The notes under the pieces are model-generated. The model did no database searches. It was given only the letters and a program-made list of their open reading frames with translations, and had not been told where the DNA came from. Below are positions 42,442 through 53,346 of a stretch of 64,000 bases of DNA, piece by piece. Origin of the DNA: Poecilobothrus nobilitatus (lineage: Eukaryota > Arthropoda > Insecta > Diptera > Dolichopodidae); the NCBI GenBank assembly GCA_947095535.1, contig OX352772.1, positions 96,778,934 through 96,842,933 on the forward strand, written 5' to 3'. Each line of letters opens with the position of its first letter. The stretch's first letter is position 1. The position numbers and the translations under genes are program-made.

Positions 42442-43184
42442 TTAAAAAATAATTTATAAACTTTTAGTAAGAAATGCAATGCTGTTATTTAATATTAAAA
42501 AACAACTTTTTAAACCTAGGTTTTATTAATTTTTTTTACTTTTAACTTGAACTTGATCATGTTTTTAATTTGTATTTCATGACCACGGCTTATATTATTA
42601 ACTATATAATTTTTACCGTTTTATTTAAACCGCTTTTATATGTACATTTACATATACAAAATAATTTTTAAATGGAATGTTTTGTTATAATATTTTATTT
42701 AATTACAACTGTTCAACTTAAAACTTAAATGTATTTAGATCAAGTTTTAAAACTTTTTTTAATTTTGTATTTAAAACAAACTTTAAAAACTTTCCATATT
42801 TTTATCAATATTAAGCTTTTTAAATTTTAAATTAAAACATAATTGATATACTAACCACTAAGTTTAATTTAAAATATTCAATAACTTTTAATTAAATTTT
42901 AAATTATTTTATAAATTTAAAAAATCAGCAAGAATCAACCCTATTTACTCATAACGTTCTTTTGCATACTTTCCGACGAGTGTAGACAGATAAACTTTTT
43001 TGTACAAGGTTAGAAGGACTCAAATTGTTATAATAGAATGTAAATTTGACTTTTGGTAAATATGGTGAAACTTTAATAATTATGGTGAAACTTTAAAATA
43101 TTCAGCACTATATCTTTTTAAATTTAAAATATCAAAGACACAATACTTTTTACTAATTTTGCATACTTTTTGGACGAGCGTATG
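42442..43184. repeat. right-end non-coding region of array unit 1, with terminal-repeat sequence
   Basis: No genes. The last 230 bp match the right terminal repeat in the same orientation and end at GCATACTTTTTGGACGAGCG + TATG. There is a diverged second copy of that motif near 42960. The next unit begins directly after it. Confidence 0.85.
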
Positions 43185-43410
43185 ATAATATAGTTCCTAT
43201 TAAAGTTGGTAAAAATCCACCATGTTGAACTAAAATTTTTCGTTTGGCTTTTATACTCTTCTTTGCACAGGCTAGGAATCCTAATTTTTTTTATGTTTTT
43301 TTAATTTTGCTTTTTGTGCTGGTGTTATTTTATTATTTCCATTTAAAATATTGATTGCAATTTCAGCAATAGTTTTTATAATATCATCATCACAATATTT
43401 AAGAATATTT

Positions 43411-43814
43411 TCACGAAATTTCTTCTTGTTGCACTTTCCTAGTACATGTAATATATGTTGGTTTTTCTTCAATCTTTTCGTATTTTTGACAACTGTTGTT
43501 CAAATCACCCGTATCACAGAAGCATATACAATATTCTTTTGAAAAAATATTAGTTCTAATACGAAATAAGTCGTTAATGTCTTGTGTTAAATCCAACACA
43601 ATATAACCATGTGGTTTTGATGTCGACTCATTATATACTTTCAAGAAATCCTTTATATTTTCTGGATATAGTTGTCTAGCAAGAGGAAAAATCTGCGTTT
43701 TGTCTCGAGGGTTTTTGAAAAGCACTAAATATTTACAATTTAATGAAATATCTCTTGAAAATTTCCCCTGATGAAAAACGTTTTGCGTTAACAATACAAT
43801 AGATAAATTACGAT
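43411..43814 (-). pseudogene. ATP: ATPase C-terminal fragment, unit 2
   Basis: 127 codons open from VLLTQNVFHQGKFSRD to the same C-terminus as the full gene; Walker A and B are absent because of the deletion. The GGFLP gene fragment overlaps at 43281-43472. Confidence 0.88.
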
Positions 43815-44222
43815 ATTAAACTTCCACCTAAAAAGGTTACAAAGAAAAATAAGAAATTGCTATTAAAAACTGTCTACAATAAATTAAAAGTATTCCGAAA
43901 AGCAAAATACAAAGTTGGAGATTTTGTTCGTATAAGTAAATTTAAAGGTATATTTGCAAAAGGTTATCAACCTAATTGGTCAACAGAAATTTATACAATA
44001 GCGAAAATAAAAAGAACTGATCCAATAACATACAATTTACTTGATTACACACAAAAACCAATAAAAGGCAGTTTTTATGAATCTGAACTTACATCTGTTA
44101 AACTTTCTAATGTTTACCTTGTAGAAAAAATAATAAGAAAAAAAGGAAATCAAGTTTTGGTTAGGTGGCTTGGCTTTGATAAAAAACATGATTCATGGAT
44201 AAATAAACAAGATATTATTTAA
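43815..44222 (+). pseudogene. INT: integrase C-terminal fragment with chromodomain, unit 2
   Basis: Joined head to head to the ATPase fragment at the deletion junction. An open frame of 121 codons (TTG start 43857) keeps the SH3-like region and chromodomain but no catalytic residues. The first in-frame ATG is not evident, so expression is doubtful. Confidence 0.88.
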
Positions 44223-45205
44223 TGAAAAAATAATTTATAAACTTTTAGTAAGAAATGCAATGCTGTTATTTAATATTAAAAAACAACTTTTTAAAGCTAG
44301 GTTTTATTAATTTTTTTTACTTTTAACTTGAATTTGATCATGTTTTTAATTTGTATTTCATGACCACGGCTTATATTATTAACTATATAATTTTTACCGT
44401 TTTATTTAAACCGCTTTTATATGTACATTTACATATACAAAATAATTTTTAAATGGAATGTTTTGTTATAATATTTTATTTAATTACAACTGTTCAACTT
44501 AAAACTTAAATGTATTCACATCAAGTTTTAATATTTTTTTTAATTTTGTATTTAAAGCAAACTTTAAAAACTTTTCATATTTTTACCAATATTCAGCACT
44601 ATAGCTTAAGCTTTTAAAATTTTAAATTAAAACATAATTGATATACTAACCACTAAGTTTAATTTAAAATATTCAATAACTTTTAATTAAATTTTAAATT
44701 ATTTTATAAATTTAAAAAATCAGCAAGAATCAACCCTATTTACTCATAACGTTCTTTTGCATACTTTCCGACGAGTGTAGACAGATAAACTTTTTTGTAC
44801 AAGGTTAGAAGGACTCAAATTGTTATAATAGAATGTAAATTTGACTTTTGGTAAATATGGTGAAACTTTAATAATTATGGTGAAACTTTAAAATATTCAG
44901 CACTATATCTTTTTAAATTTAAAATATCAAAGACACAATACTTTTTACTATTTTTGCATACTTTTTGGACGAGCGTATGATAATATAGTTCCTATTTAAG
45001 TTGGTAAAAATCCACCATGTTGAACTAAAATTTTTCGTTTGGCTTTTATACTCTTCTTTGCACAGGCTAGGAATCCTAATTTTTTTTATGTTTTTTTAAT
45101 TTTGCTTTTTGTGCTGGTGTTATTTTATTATTTCCATTTAAAATATTGATTGCAATTTCAGCAATAGTTTTTATAATATCATCATCACAATATTTAAGAA
45201 TATTT

Positions 45206-45609
45206 TCACGAAATTTCTTCTTGTTGCACTTTCCTAGTACATGTAATATGTAATGGTTTTTCTTCAATCTTTTCGTATTTTTGACAACTGTTGTTCAAAT
45301 CACCCGTATCACAGAAGCATATACAATATTCTTTTGAAAAAATATTAGTTCTAATACGAAATAAGTCGTTAATGTCTTGTGTTAAATCCAACACAATATA
45401 ACCATGTGGTTTTGATGTCGACTCATTATATACTTTCAAGAAATCCTTTATATTTTCTGGATATAGTTGTCTAGCAAGAGGAAAAATCTGCGTTTTGTCT
45501 CGAGGGTTTTTGAAAAGCACTAAATATTTACAATTTAATGAAATATCTCTTGAAAATTTCCCCTGATGAAAAACGTTTTGCGTTAACAATACAATAGATA
45601 AATTACGAT
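45206..45609 (-). pseudogene. ATP: ATPase C-terminal fragment, unit 3
   Basis: Copy of 43411-43814, open over the same 127 codons, with few changes. The GGFLP fragment follows at 45076-45267. Confidence 0.88.
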
Positions 45610-46017
45610 ATTAAACTTCCACTTAAAAAGGTTACAAAGAAAAATAAGAAATTGCTATTAAAAACTGTCTACAATAAATTAAAAGTATTCCGAAAAGCAA
45701 AATACAAAGTTGGAGATTTTGTTCGTATAAGTAAATTTAAAGGTATATTTGCAAAAGATTATCAACCTAATTGGTCAACAGAAATTTATACAATAGCGAA
45801 AATAAAAAGAACTGATCCAATAACATACAATTTACTTGATTACACACAAAAACCAATAAAAGGCAGTTTTTATGAACCTGAACTTACACCTGTTAAACTT
45901 TCTAATGTTTACCTTGTAGAAAAAATAATAAGAAAAAAAGGAAATCAAGTTTTGGTTAGGTGGCTTGGCTTTGATAAAAAACATGATTCATGGATAAATA
46001 AACAAGATATTATTTAA
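45610..46017 (+). pseudogene. INT: integrase C-terminal fragment with chromodomain, unit 3
   Basis: Copy of 43815-44222; the 121-codon frame is still open, with a handful of substitutions (for example G to D in FAKGY). Confidence 0.88.
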
Positions 46018-46774
46018 TGAAAAAATAATTTATAAACTTTTAGTAAGAAATGCAATGCTGTTATTTAATATTAAAAAACAACTTTTTAAACCTAGGTTTT
46101 ATTAATTTTTTTTACTTTTAACTTGAATTTGATCATGTTTTTAATTTGTATTTCATGACCACGGCTTATATTATTAACTATATAATTTTTACCGTTTTAT
46201 TTAAACCGCTTTGATATGTACATTTACATATACAAAATAATTTTTAAATGGAATGTTTTGTTATAATATTTTATTTAATTACAACTGTTCAACTTAAAAT
46301 TTAAATGTATTCACATCAAGTTTTAAAATTTTTTTTAATTTTGTATTTAAAGCAAACTTTAAAAACTTTTCATATTTTTACCAATATTCAGCACTATAGC
46401 TTAAGCTTTTAAAATTTTAAATTAAAACATAATTGATATATTAACCACTAAGTTTAATTTAAAATATTCAATAACTTTTAATTAAATTTTAAATTATTTT
46501 ATAAATTTAAAAAATCAGCAAGAATCAACCCTATTTACTCATAACGTTCTTTTGCATACTTTCCGACGAGTGTAGACAGATAAAGTTTTTTGTATAAGGT
46601 TAGAAGGACTCAAATTGTTATAATAGAATGTAAATTTGACTTTTGGTAAATATGGTGAAACTTTAATAATTATGGTGAAACTTTAAAATATTCAGCACTA
46701 TATCTTTTTAAATTTAAAATATCAAAGACACAATACTTTTTACTAATTTTGCATACTTTTTGGACGAGCGTATG

Positions 46775-47839
46775 ATAATATAGTTCCTATTAAAGTTGGT
46801 AAAAATCCACCATGTTGAACTAAAATTTTTCGTTTGGCTTTTATACTCTTCTTTGCACAGGCTAGGAATCCTAATTTTTTTTATGTTTTTTTAATTTTGC
46901 TTTTTGTGCTGGTGTTATTTTATTATTTCCATTTAAAATATTGATTGCAATTTCAGCAATAGTTTTTATAATATCATCATCACAATATTTAAGAATATTT
47001 TCACGAAATTTCTTCTTGTTGCACTTTCCTAGTACATGTAATATATGTTGGTTTTTGTTCAATCTTTTCGTATTTTTGACAACTGTTGTTCAAATCACCC
47101 GTATCACAGAAGCATATACAATATTCTTTTGAAAAAATATTAGTTCTAATACGAAATAAGTCGTTAATGTCTTGTGTTAAATCCAACACAATATAACCAT
47201 GTGGTTTTGATGCCGACTCATTATATACTTTCATTATACCTTTATATTTTCTGGATATAGTTGTCTAGCAAGAGGAAAAATCTGCGTTTTGTCTCGAGGG
47301 TTTTTGAAAAGCACTAAATATTTACAATTTAATGAAATATCTCTTGAAAATTTCCCCTGATGAAAAACGTTTTGCGTTAACAATACAATAGATAAATTAC
47401 GATGGTGCGAACCTTTAGTAAATAGTTCGCATACTTGTTTATTTGCAGAATCCAACATTAATTCATCTAAAACAATTAAAGTAGGTCTATTTTCATTCCC
47501 ACTAAACTCTTTCGGAATACTGGTGTAAAAGTCTATATCAGGAAAATCTATATTGTTCGGAATAGCAGAAATTTCTGGGTTACACTATTTTATTGTTTCA
47601 ATTTTCTGGTAAATCAATCTGTTAATATTTTCAATTAAATTACACACAAATGTTGTTTTTCCACATCCAGATGGTCCTGCTATCATCATTGTAAATGGAT
47701 GAATAAAATTAATCATTTTTGATCTGTGTCTGATGAGAAACTGAATTTAAAATACAAATTGAAAGTTAATATAAAAGCAGCGAACATATTCTTGGTACAT
47801 TCATTTTGAATTATGGAAGTAGAGGAGTTCTTAAATATA
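46775..47839. repeat. tandem array unit 4, partial, with ATPase 5' end retained
   Basis: Follows 40230-41293 of unit 1 rather than the deleted type: GGFLP gene, the whole ATPase region, TATA box and first codons of the 41269 ORF, then a junction at about 47839 into the right terminal repeat. Confidence 0.92.
47001..47717 (-). pseudogene. ATP: ATPase copy, unit 4, frameshifted
   Basis: Full-length copy from the ATG near 47715, with Walker A and B and the same early TAG as the unit 1 gene. An indel at about 47234 additionally splits the frame into 47234-47458 and 47001-47234. The GGFLP copy overlaps at 46871-47062. Confidence 0.88.
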
Positions 47840-48573
47840 ATTTGTATTTTAATAATAATAATTTTGTATTTAAACCTAACTTTCAAAACTTTTCATATCT
47901 TCACCTTACTATTTTTTTGCATAAGGTTAGGAGAACTCAAATTGTTATAATAGAATGTAAATTTGATGTTTGGTAAATATGTTTAAACTTTAATAATAAT
48001 TTTGTATTTAAACCAAACTTTGAAATTTTTAAACCCAAACTTTAAAAACTTTTCATATTTTTATCCTAATTTAAAATATTCAGCACTACAGCTTAAGCTT
48101 TTTAAATTGCAAATTAAAACATAACTGGTGTAGTAACCCCAAAGTTAAATTTAGAATAATTAATAAACTTTAATAATAATAAACTTTAAAAACTTTTAAA
48201 CCAAACTTTGAAAACTTTTCATATCTTCATCCTACTAATTTTTCTGCATAAGGTTAGGAGAACTCAAATTGTTATAATAGAATCTAAATTTGATTTTTGG
48301 TAAATATGTTTAAACTTTAATAATAATTTTGTATTTAAGTCAAACTTTGAAATTTTTAAACCAAACTTTAAAAACTTTTCATATTTTTATCCTAATTTAA
48401 AATATTCAGCACTATATCTTTTTTAATTTAAAATATCAAAGACACAATCCTTTTTACTAATTTTGCATACTTTTTGGACGAGCGTATGCAAATAATTTTT
48501 TTGCATACTTTTAGGAGGACCAAAAGCTTTAAAAAAGCTCCTCCTGCACCAGAATCGGCATATCCATACTACT
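47840..48573 (-). repeat. right terminal inverted repeat of the Maverick
   Basis: Matches the left repeat in inverted orientation but is longer because of extra copies of the internal AAACTTTAAAAACTTTTCATAT / TTCAGCACTA sub-repeats. The outer 100 bp differ from the left end at only a few positions. Confidence 0.92.
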
Positions 48574-48579
48574 AGTCAA
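48574..48579. other. 6-bp target site duplication (right) of the Maverick
   Basis: AGTCAA directly after the terminal CATACTACT of the element; partner of 26471-26476. Confidence 0.95.
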
Positions 48580-49850
48580 CCAACCTAAAGGATCGAATAG
48601 TTTATAAAATTGTGACAATATTGTTCGCTTTGAATATTCTTGTTGTGTGTCAGGGACATTAAGCAAATATGAGCAATAGTCTGTCGTGGGATTCCATATT
48701 ATTCCCAATGTTTTTACTTCGTCTTCAGCTTCTGTTGATGATAATACCAATTTGGGCTCAATATTACACAATGATGATGTGAGTTCTTTTCTATTTGACT
48801 TCCATTTGTGTAATGGGAATCCCCCATTGTGCATTAATTTCATCATTTCGGTCTTGATTTGTAGTGCCGCTTCTACGTTATCTGCCCCCGACAACAGATC
48901 ATCCACATAGAAATTTGAGAGCGCCACCTTGGATGCGTGGGGATAATTCTGTTCTTCATCCTTGGCTAATTGGTGCAAAGTTCGGGCTGCCAAATACGGT
49001 GCACTTTTCGTGCCGAATGTCACGGTTAGCAACTTGTAGTCTTTCACAGGCTTGTCTTCCTTATCTCACCATAATATCCTGAGTACCACAGCATGAGAAT
49101 TCTGAACTAATACGGTCTGAGTACCACAGCATGAGAATTCTGAACTAATACGGTACATTTTTTCCACGTCAGCAGTGAAGGCCATTTTATGTTTGCGCCA
49201 ACGAATGAATAATTGTACCAAATCATTTTGCACAACAGGACACTTTAGCAGAAATTACACTAGTTGTCGTTTTTGAAGCGTCAAAAACGACTCTTAATTT
49301 TGTTGTGGTGCTGGACTCTTTTGTGACCCCGTGATGAGGTAGGTAGCATGTAGAATGGGTGTATAGCTTATTTTTTGGATTATGAATACATTCTTCACTG
49401 CTAGCTTCTACCATCTGCCCTAATTGTAGATATTCGTTGACCACTTTCTTATATTCCGTTTTGAGTGTATCGTCTCTTTTGAATCAACGTTCTAATTGAT
49501 ATAAGCGTTGTAAAGCAATGTTGCGAGAAGCTCGTAGAAAATGTGTTTGTGGTAGCCTCCCGAAATGGCAACGATACTCGATATCTTCCTGATGGATCTC
49601 TAATAGTGGTCTGGTCATAAATTGTTTCACACCGTTGTTCTTCTTCTGTTTGGAACTTCATTTTGGTTGGTATGGATTCCGTTTCCCAGAATTTTTTAAG
49701 TTGATTTTCCAATGAAGTGTTGATGTGAAAATTCTGAATGGACCTTGTGCATGTTGCAGTTGTGTTATCGTTGCCGCATAGGATCCACCCAAATATAGTT
49801 TTTTGCGCTAGTATATTGCCGTTGGCTCTATGTTGCAAGCCTTCTAGCAT
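48580..49850 (-). pseudogene. pol: BEL 2 protease end and reverse transcriptase
   Basis: Frames 49449-49850 (AQKTIFGWILCGND, then KFWETESIP), 49223-49444 (VNEYLQLGQMVEA, KLRVVFDASKTTT) and 48529-49047 (LLTVTFGTKSAPYLAARTLH, FYVDDLLSGADNVEAAL). Catalytic YVDD is intact, as is LHKWKSN. A 38-bp perfect tandem duplication (49079-49116, 49117-49154) breaks the palm. The last BEL residues are FDPLGWLT; SSMDMP after it comes from the Maverick terminus. Confidence 0.9.
49079..49154. repeat. 38-bp perfect tandem duplication in BEL 2 RT
   Basis: Two adjacent identical 38-bp units beginning CTGAGTACCACAGC; 38 is not a multiple of three, so the reading frame is lost. Confidence 0.95.
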
Positions 49851-50408
49851 TATGTGAGAGAGAAATCGGCTTCAAGCAAAATATCGATTTTTGATGGCTT
49901 GTAATATTCGGAATCTGCCAGTTCTCCACGTATGCCGTCTAAATCGGGTTGTGTGATTTCTTTATCTGGTAATGTGTTAGTGATCTTTTTCACCAGCAAA
50001 GCCACAACAGTTGTCTGGTATGAGCCTGAGACTGATTGTAATGTCAAATTCACCTGACATTACAATCAGTCTTGAGTTTTCAATTTTGTTCCCTCCGACT
50101 CCATGAATCCGCACGTCGATTTTTTCTTTAGGTAAGTGTAATTGTTGTGCCATCTCTTCTGTGAGGAAGGACGCTTGTGACCCAGGGTCAATGAGGGCGC
50201 GCGCAATTCTATTGTGGCCTGATGGTGCAACCAGTTTAACCAGCGCGGTTGCTAAAAATGTGGTTGTTTGCTTCTTGTGATGCATTACGTGGGTATGCAC
50301 ATCTCGATTTGAGTTGAACACAGGAGCTTGTGCCGACAGCTGACAATTTTCACTTGTTTGATATGATGAAGAAGTCTGCCGAAAGCTGGACCTGTTGGGT
50401 TGTCGCAT
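49850..50408 (-). pseudogene. pol: BEL 2 aspartic protease
   Basis: ATALVKLVAPSGHNRIARAL, then IDPGSQASFLTEEMAQQL (catalytic Asp in a D.GSQ context) and VRIHGVGGNK. The frame is diverted at 50030-50071 by an inverted duplication and resumes in 49850-50053 with NLTLQSVSGSYQTTVVALLV and ITNTLPDKE. Confidence 0.88.
50030..50071. repeat. hairpin: 17-bp inverted duplication with 8-bp loop
   Basis: GACTGATTGTAATGTCA (50030-50046) and its exact reverse complement (50055-50071) flank AATTCACC. It lies in the protease and replaces family-typical residues just before NLTLQSVSG, so it is a fold-back insertion like the palindrome at 8686. Confidence 0.95.
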
Positions 50409-50769
50409 CTCGTGTCAAATGCAATAAAGAATGATGTGGTTTCTTACAAATCATACATCTTCCCTGTCTCGGACAATTGACAAATCTGTGCCCTTCATTT
50501 AGACAATTTATACATATTTTTTTAGTCTTGACGATTTCTAATCTTGCGTTGCTATTCAGGCTCAGAAAGTTTGAACGCTTTCTTAACTGATGTTGACCTC
50601 CGCACAACGGACATGTTGCTCGGGTGGCATTATGGAACGCACGAACGTTGGGTCTTGGCTTACCCTGGGTGGTACTTATTTGGTCTCTCGTAGACACTGC
50701 TTTCAAAGCCCGATTTTCCAAGAACGTTTCTAAGGCTTGCCACGATGGGAAGTCCTTATCCCTGCTCAT
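50350..50769 (-). pseudogene. gag: BEL 2 Gag C-terminal region with zinc knuckles
   Basis: FPSWQALETFLENRALKAVS, then CPLCGGQH...LRKRSNF and the paired knuckles CINCLNEGHRFVNC and CMICKKPHHSLLH. These bind element RNA. The frame is open for 139 codons and then shifts into the protease frame. Confidence 0.9.
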
Positions 50770-51622
50770 ATTTTGTACCCAGAGTTGATGAGTGCCACAC
50801 GGCAGCTTCTGGACGGTTATGAATATTATAATTGGCTCCCAGCTTTCTACATCCTATTCCTAAATTCTGGATTGCCAGCAAACATTCGTTGGTTGTATCC
50901 AGCAATCCTCGTATCTCGTGAGCTCTCTCATGTTGGACGTCTTTCTGGGAGAATAATCTTTTTAAGTGATTATTCACTAAAAGTCGCTTATTATCATAAC
51001 GGCCCCTTAACGTATCCCACGCCGAAATGTAATTGTTGTCCGTGACCTGGAAATGTCTTAGCAACTGTGCTGGATCTCCTACCAGATGCATCTTTAAATA
51101 GTGTAACTTTTGAGCACAAGTCAGACTGGCATTGTCGTGAATTAGAGATTTAAATAAATCGTGGAATGAAGACCAGTCTAAATAGTTCCCGGTGAACTTC
51201 TCTAAAGTTATTTTCGGCAGATTAATATTGGTCTGGACCACCGGTTTCTGTTCCCTAGAAGTGTCGATAAGCGGACCATCAACTGCATGCATCTTCTCTG
51301 ACGCCTGCTCACATATATGATAATATATGGCGCTCAAAGTCCCATATATGTCTTCCTGTAGATATTCATCTTCTAGTAGTTGCCTTCCAGTTTCAGATTG
51401 CGAATACTGCAAGATTTCCAAGTATGTACTGGTGAGCTTGTTCCACAGTTGTTCTACTTCCTTTATTATCTGCTGATAGAAAAATTTCCCTCTTGGTTGG
51501 ACAGCATCTTTCTCAAACCTAGTCCCAAAAGATTGAAATAGGGATACTTGTGACATCTGGAGTTTCATGACCTTATCCATTTTAGAAATGCTGCTTTTCT
51601 GATTTTTGCTTCGCTTGGTCAT
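50756..51622 (-). pseudogene. gag: BEL 2 Gag
   Basis: ATG at 51622. A long helical region is followed by LPKITLEKFTGNYLDWSSFH, LTCAQKLHYLKMHLVGDPAQ and YISAWDTLRGRYDNKRLLVN, the Pao Gag signature. A one-base change near 50875 ends the frame, and the correct frame resumes at about 50770. Confidence 0.9.
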
Positions 51623-52591
51623 ATAAGTTAAATTTTAATTTTTTTTTTTTTTAAGATATGTAAATTTATGTATGTGTGAACAATATGAATTTTAACTTAA
51701 TGTGAAAAAATTAACTTTCTATTTGCCTTTGTATGTAAAATCAAAATTAGCAAAATTAAAAAGTTAGTAATGTATTTAAAAAATTAACTTGATAATTTAG
51801 GATGTTTGCTTTACTGTCTGAAAAACGAGTAAAAAAAATTTTTTTTTGTACGTAACATTCAAGTTAGAATTTAATGTATAAATTAAATTGCTAATTGAAT
51901 GTGTTTTGTTTCATGTGTGGAAAATCTGAAATTTCTTGTGCTGTCCCCTTTTTTGGTGCTAAATAGACCGTTATTAATATCGTTGTTTCCAAACCGCTTA
52001 TATAATATAAATTAGATATATTGTTGAGTACGTTTAAAATTACGGCAGACTTTCTCGATGTTTTCTATATTGCGTTTGGATTTCTGTATATATTAACTTC
52101 AAAATTTTAACCTCTGACACGTACTTTATTTCACTGAATCACTTTGAATCAGTTGACTCAATGAGTGTGAGTGTGAATTTTTTTTTTTTTGAAGGTGTGT
52201 TTTATTAGTAATTAATAAATACTGTGTTTTATTAGTAATTAAAAAATTGGAACGGACTTACTTTACTGGTAGAATCCTCCCGGTTGCCTTCTCTCGATAT
52301 CTTGATACCGGAACCGCACGGTTTACCGAAATTACCGTTTTAAATAAAAGAACTAAAGAACCCCTTTTTTTTTTTATTAATAATGATCACTTTGTTTATC
52401 GGATTTAAGTTTGTCACTGTTCTTAATTATATCAAAAAAAACACACACAAGATAGTTTTTAAGTTTTTATTCACACTTCCACTTTTATCAATCTAAAAAA
52501 GCTAATATAGTCACTCTATTATTATATATTTTTTTTATACCTTTTTTTTTTACACCTTTTTATTTTTTTTACACCTTTTTTTTTTTTAAAT
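51623..52591. other. BEL 2 5' untranslated region
   Basis: About 970 bp without coding sequence, rich in oligo-T/A runs, including a short GTGTTTTATTAGTAATTA direct repeat near 52200-52245. It lies between the gag ATG and the leader motif at 52592. Confidence 0.5.
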
Positions 52592-52609
52592 CCGGCTCGA
52601 AGGACCAAA
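52592..52609 (-). other. BEL-type leader / primer-site motif
   Basis: The minus strand reads TTTGGTCCTTCGAGCCGG, a motif I associate with the sequence just inside the 5' LTR of insect BEL/Pao elements. It would put the 5' LTR immediately to the right, in block A. The identification is from memory of the family. Confidence 0.5.
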
Positions 52610-52617
52610 ATATTTTT

Positions 52618-52925
52618 TCAATGATTAAAAAAAATGTTTTGTAGATAGGTATAAAGAAAAACAAATAGTTCAATTTTAATTAACTAACAATTTTATTAAG
52701 AAATTCAGTTAATTCCTAAATCTTTAATTTATTTACTTATTTTTAATCTAAAAATATCAGTAATTAATTAATTCAGTTAAATCTTAAATCTTTAATTTAT
52801 TCACTTATTTTTAATTTAAAAAAAAAACATCAGTAATTAATTGATTATCTTTTCTTTTCGGCGACTCGGTAGCGATTCAAATAAAATTCATAAAATTTGG
52901 GTTTATATAAACTTAAGTTAAACGG
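52618..52925 (-). repeat. block A, inverted copy; candidate BEL 2 5' LTR
   Basis: Reverse complement of 22832-23150 with few differences, directly adjoining the leader motif. As the 5' LTR of a minus-strand element it is correctly placed. However, the left copy is in the opposite orientation to that expected for a 3' LTR. Confidence 0.6.
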
Positions 52926-52936
52926 TTCAGGACTAA

Positions 52937-53010
52937 GTGCTTTTGACACAATAAACAAGCAAGCATTTTTTCATAAACTATCAAAGACAGGGTGTTTAGT
53001 CGTCCTGCAC
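52937..53010 (+). pseudogene. LINE 2 RT fragment, plus strand
   Basis: SAFDTINKQAFFHKLSKTG, RT motif 3 of LINE 2, in opposite orientation to the related copy at 53549-53640; the two form a 54-bp-arm inverted repeat about 610 bp apart. Confidence 0.75.
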
Positions 53011-53345
53011 CTAAAAGAAAAAAAACAAAAGAACACATCACAAAGAATCATCATTTACAAAATAAAATACTTATCTGAAATTCATCGGGGGTCCATATCA
53101 AGCAGCCTTCAACATCCATGGAATCAGCCATCAACACCTAAAAAGAAAGCAATTATTATTTATTTATTAGATTTTACTTACCAATAAAAGTCTAATATTC
53201 TGTTCATTATTTGTTATTTGTTGTATTTATTCATTTGTTAATGTCAGAACATTAATTGTCAGAACAAACAAATTCACAATATAAGATAGAAATTGTCAAA
53301 ATATAATTGTTTTCATTTTGGGACACAAGATGTCAGTTACATTAA
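53005..53345 (-). repeat. block C, inverted copy
   Basis: Reverse complement of 23557-23893, carrying exon 1 and the first bases of exon 2 of the spliced ORF. Confidence 0.75.
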
Positions 53346-53346
53346 C

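Larger units (their letters stand above)
43185..44979. repeat. tandem array unit 2 (1,795 bp)
   Basis: Contains, left to right, the GGFLP gene and ATPase C-terminal part (minus), a deletion junction at 43814/43815, the integrase C-terminal part (plus), and the non-coding right-end region closing with the terminal-repeat motif. It corresponds to unit 1 (40230-43184) with about 1.17 kb removed (40860-42033). Unit 3 repeats it at an exact 1,795-bp offset. Confidence 0.95.
44980..46774. repeat. tandem array unit 3 (1,795 bp)
   Basis: Same structure and same deletion junction as unit 2, with only scattered substitutions seen by eye. The shared junction shows the deletion arose once and the deleted unit was then duplicated. 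Confidence 0.95.
26477..48573. mobile_element. Maverick/Polinton (22,097 bp) nested in BEL 2
   Basis: Both ends are the inverted sequence AGTAGTATGGATATGC and there is a perfect 6-bp target duplication. It carries the full Polinton signature: protein-primed PolB, adenain-like protease, double-jelly-roll major capsid, penton-like minor capsid, FtsK/HerA ATPase and a chromodomain integrase near one end. Such elements are related to virophages and adintoviruses and may have formed virions. Most core genes in this copy carry stops or frameshifts and PolB lacks its C-terminal part, so it is not autonomous. A LINE occupies the left side and a tandem array the right. Confidence 0.97.
48574..52609 (-). 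mobile_element. BEL/Pao element BEL 2, 5' half
   Basis: Reading leftwards: a leader motif, 5' UTR, gag, zinc-knuckle region, protease and RT up to the Maverick insertion after PLGWLT. The frames are long and close together, so the element was fairly young when hit. Together with 24300-26476 it makes one polyprotein gene interrupted by 22.1 kb. Confidence 0.92.
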
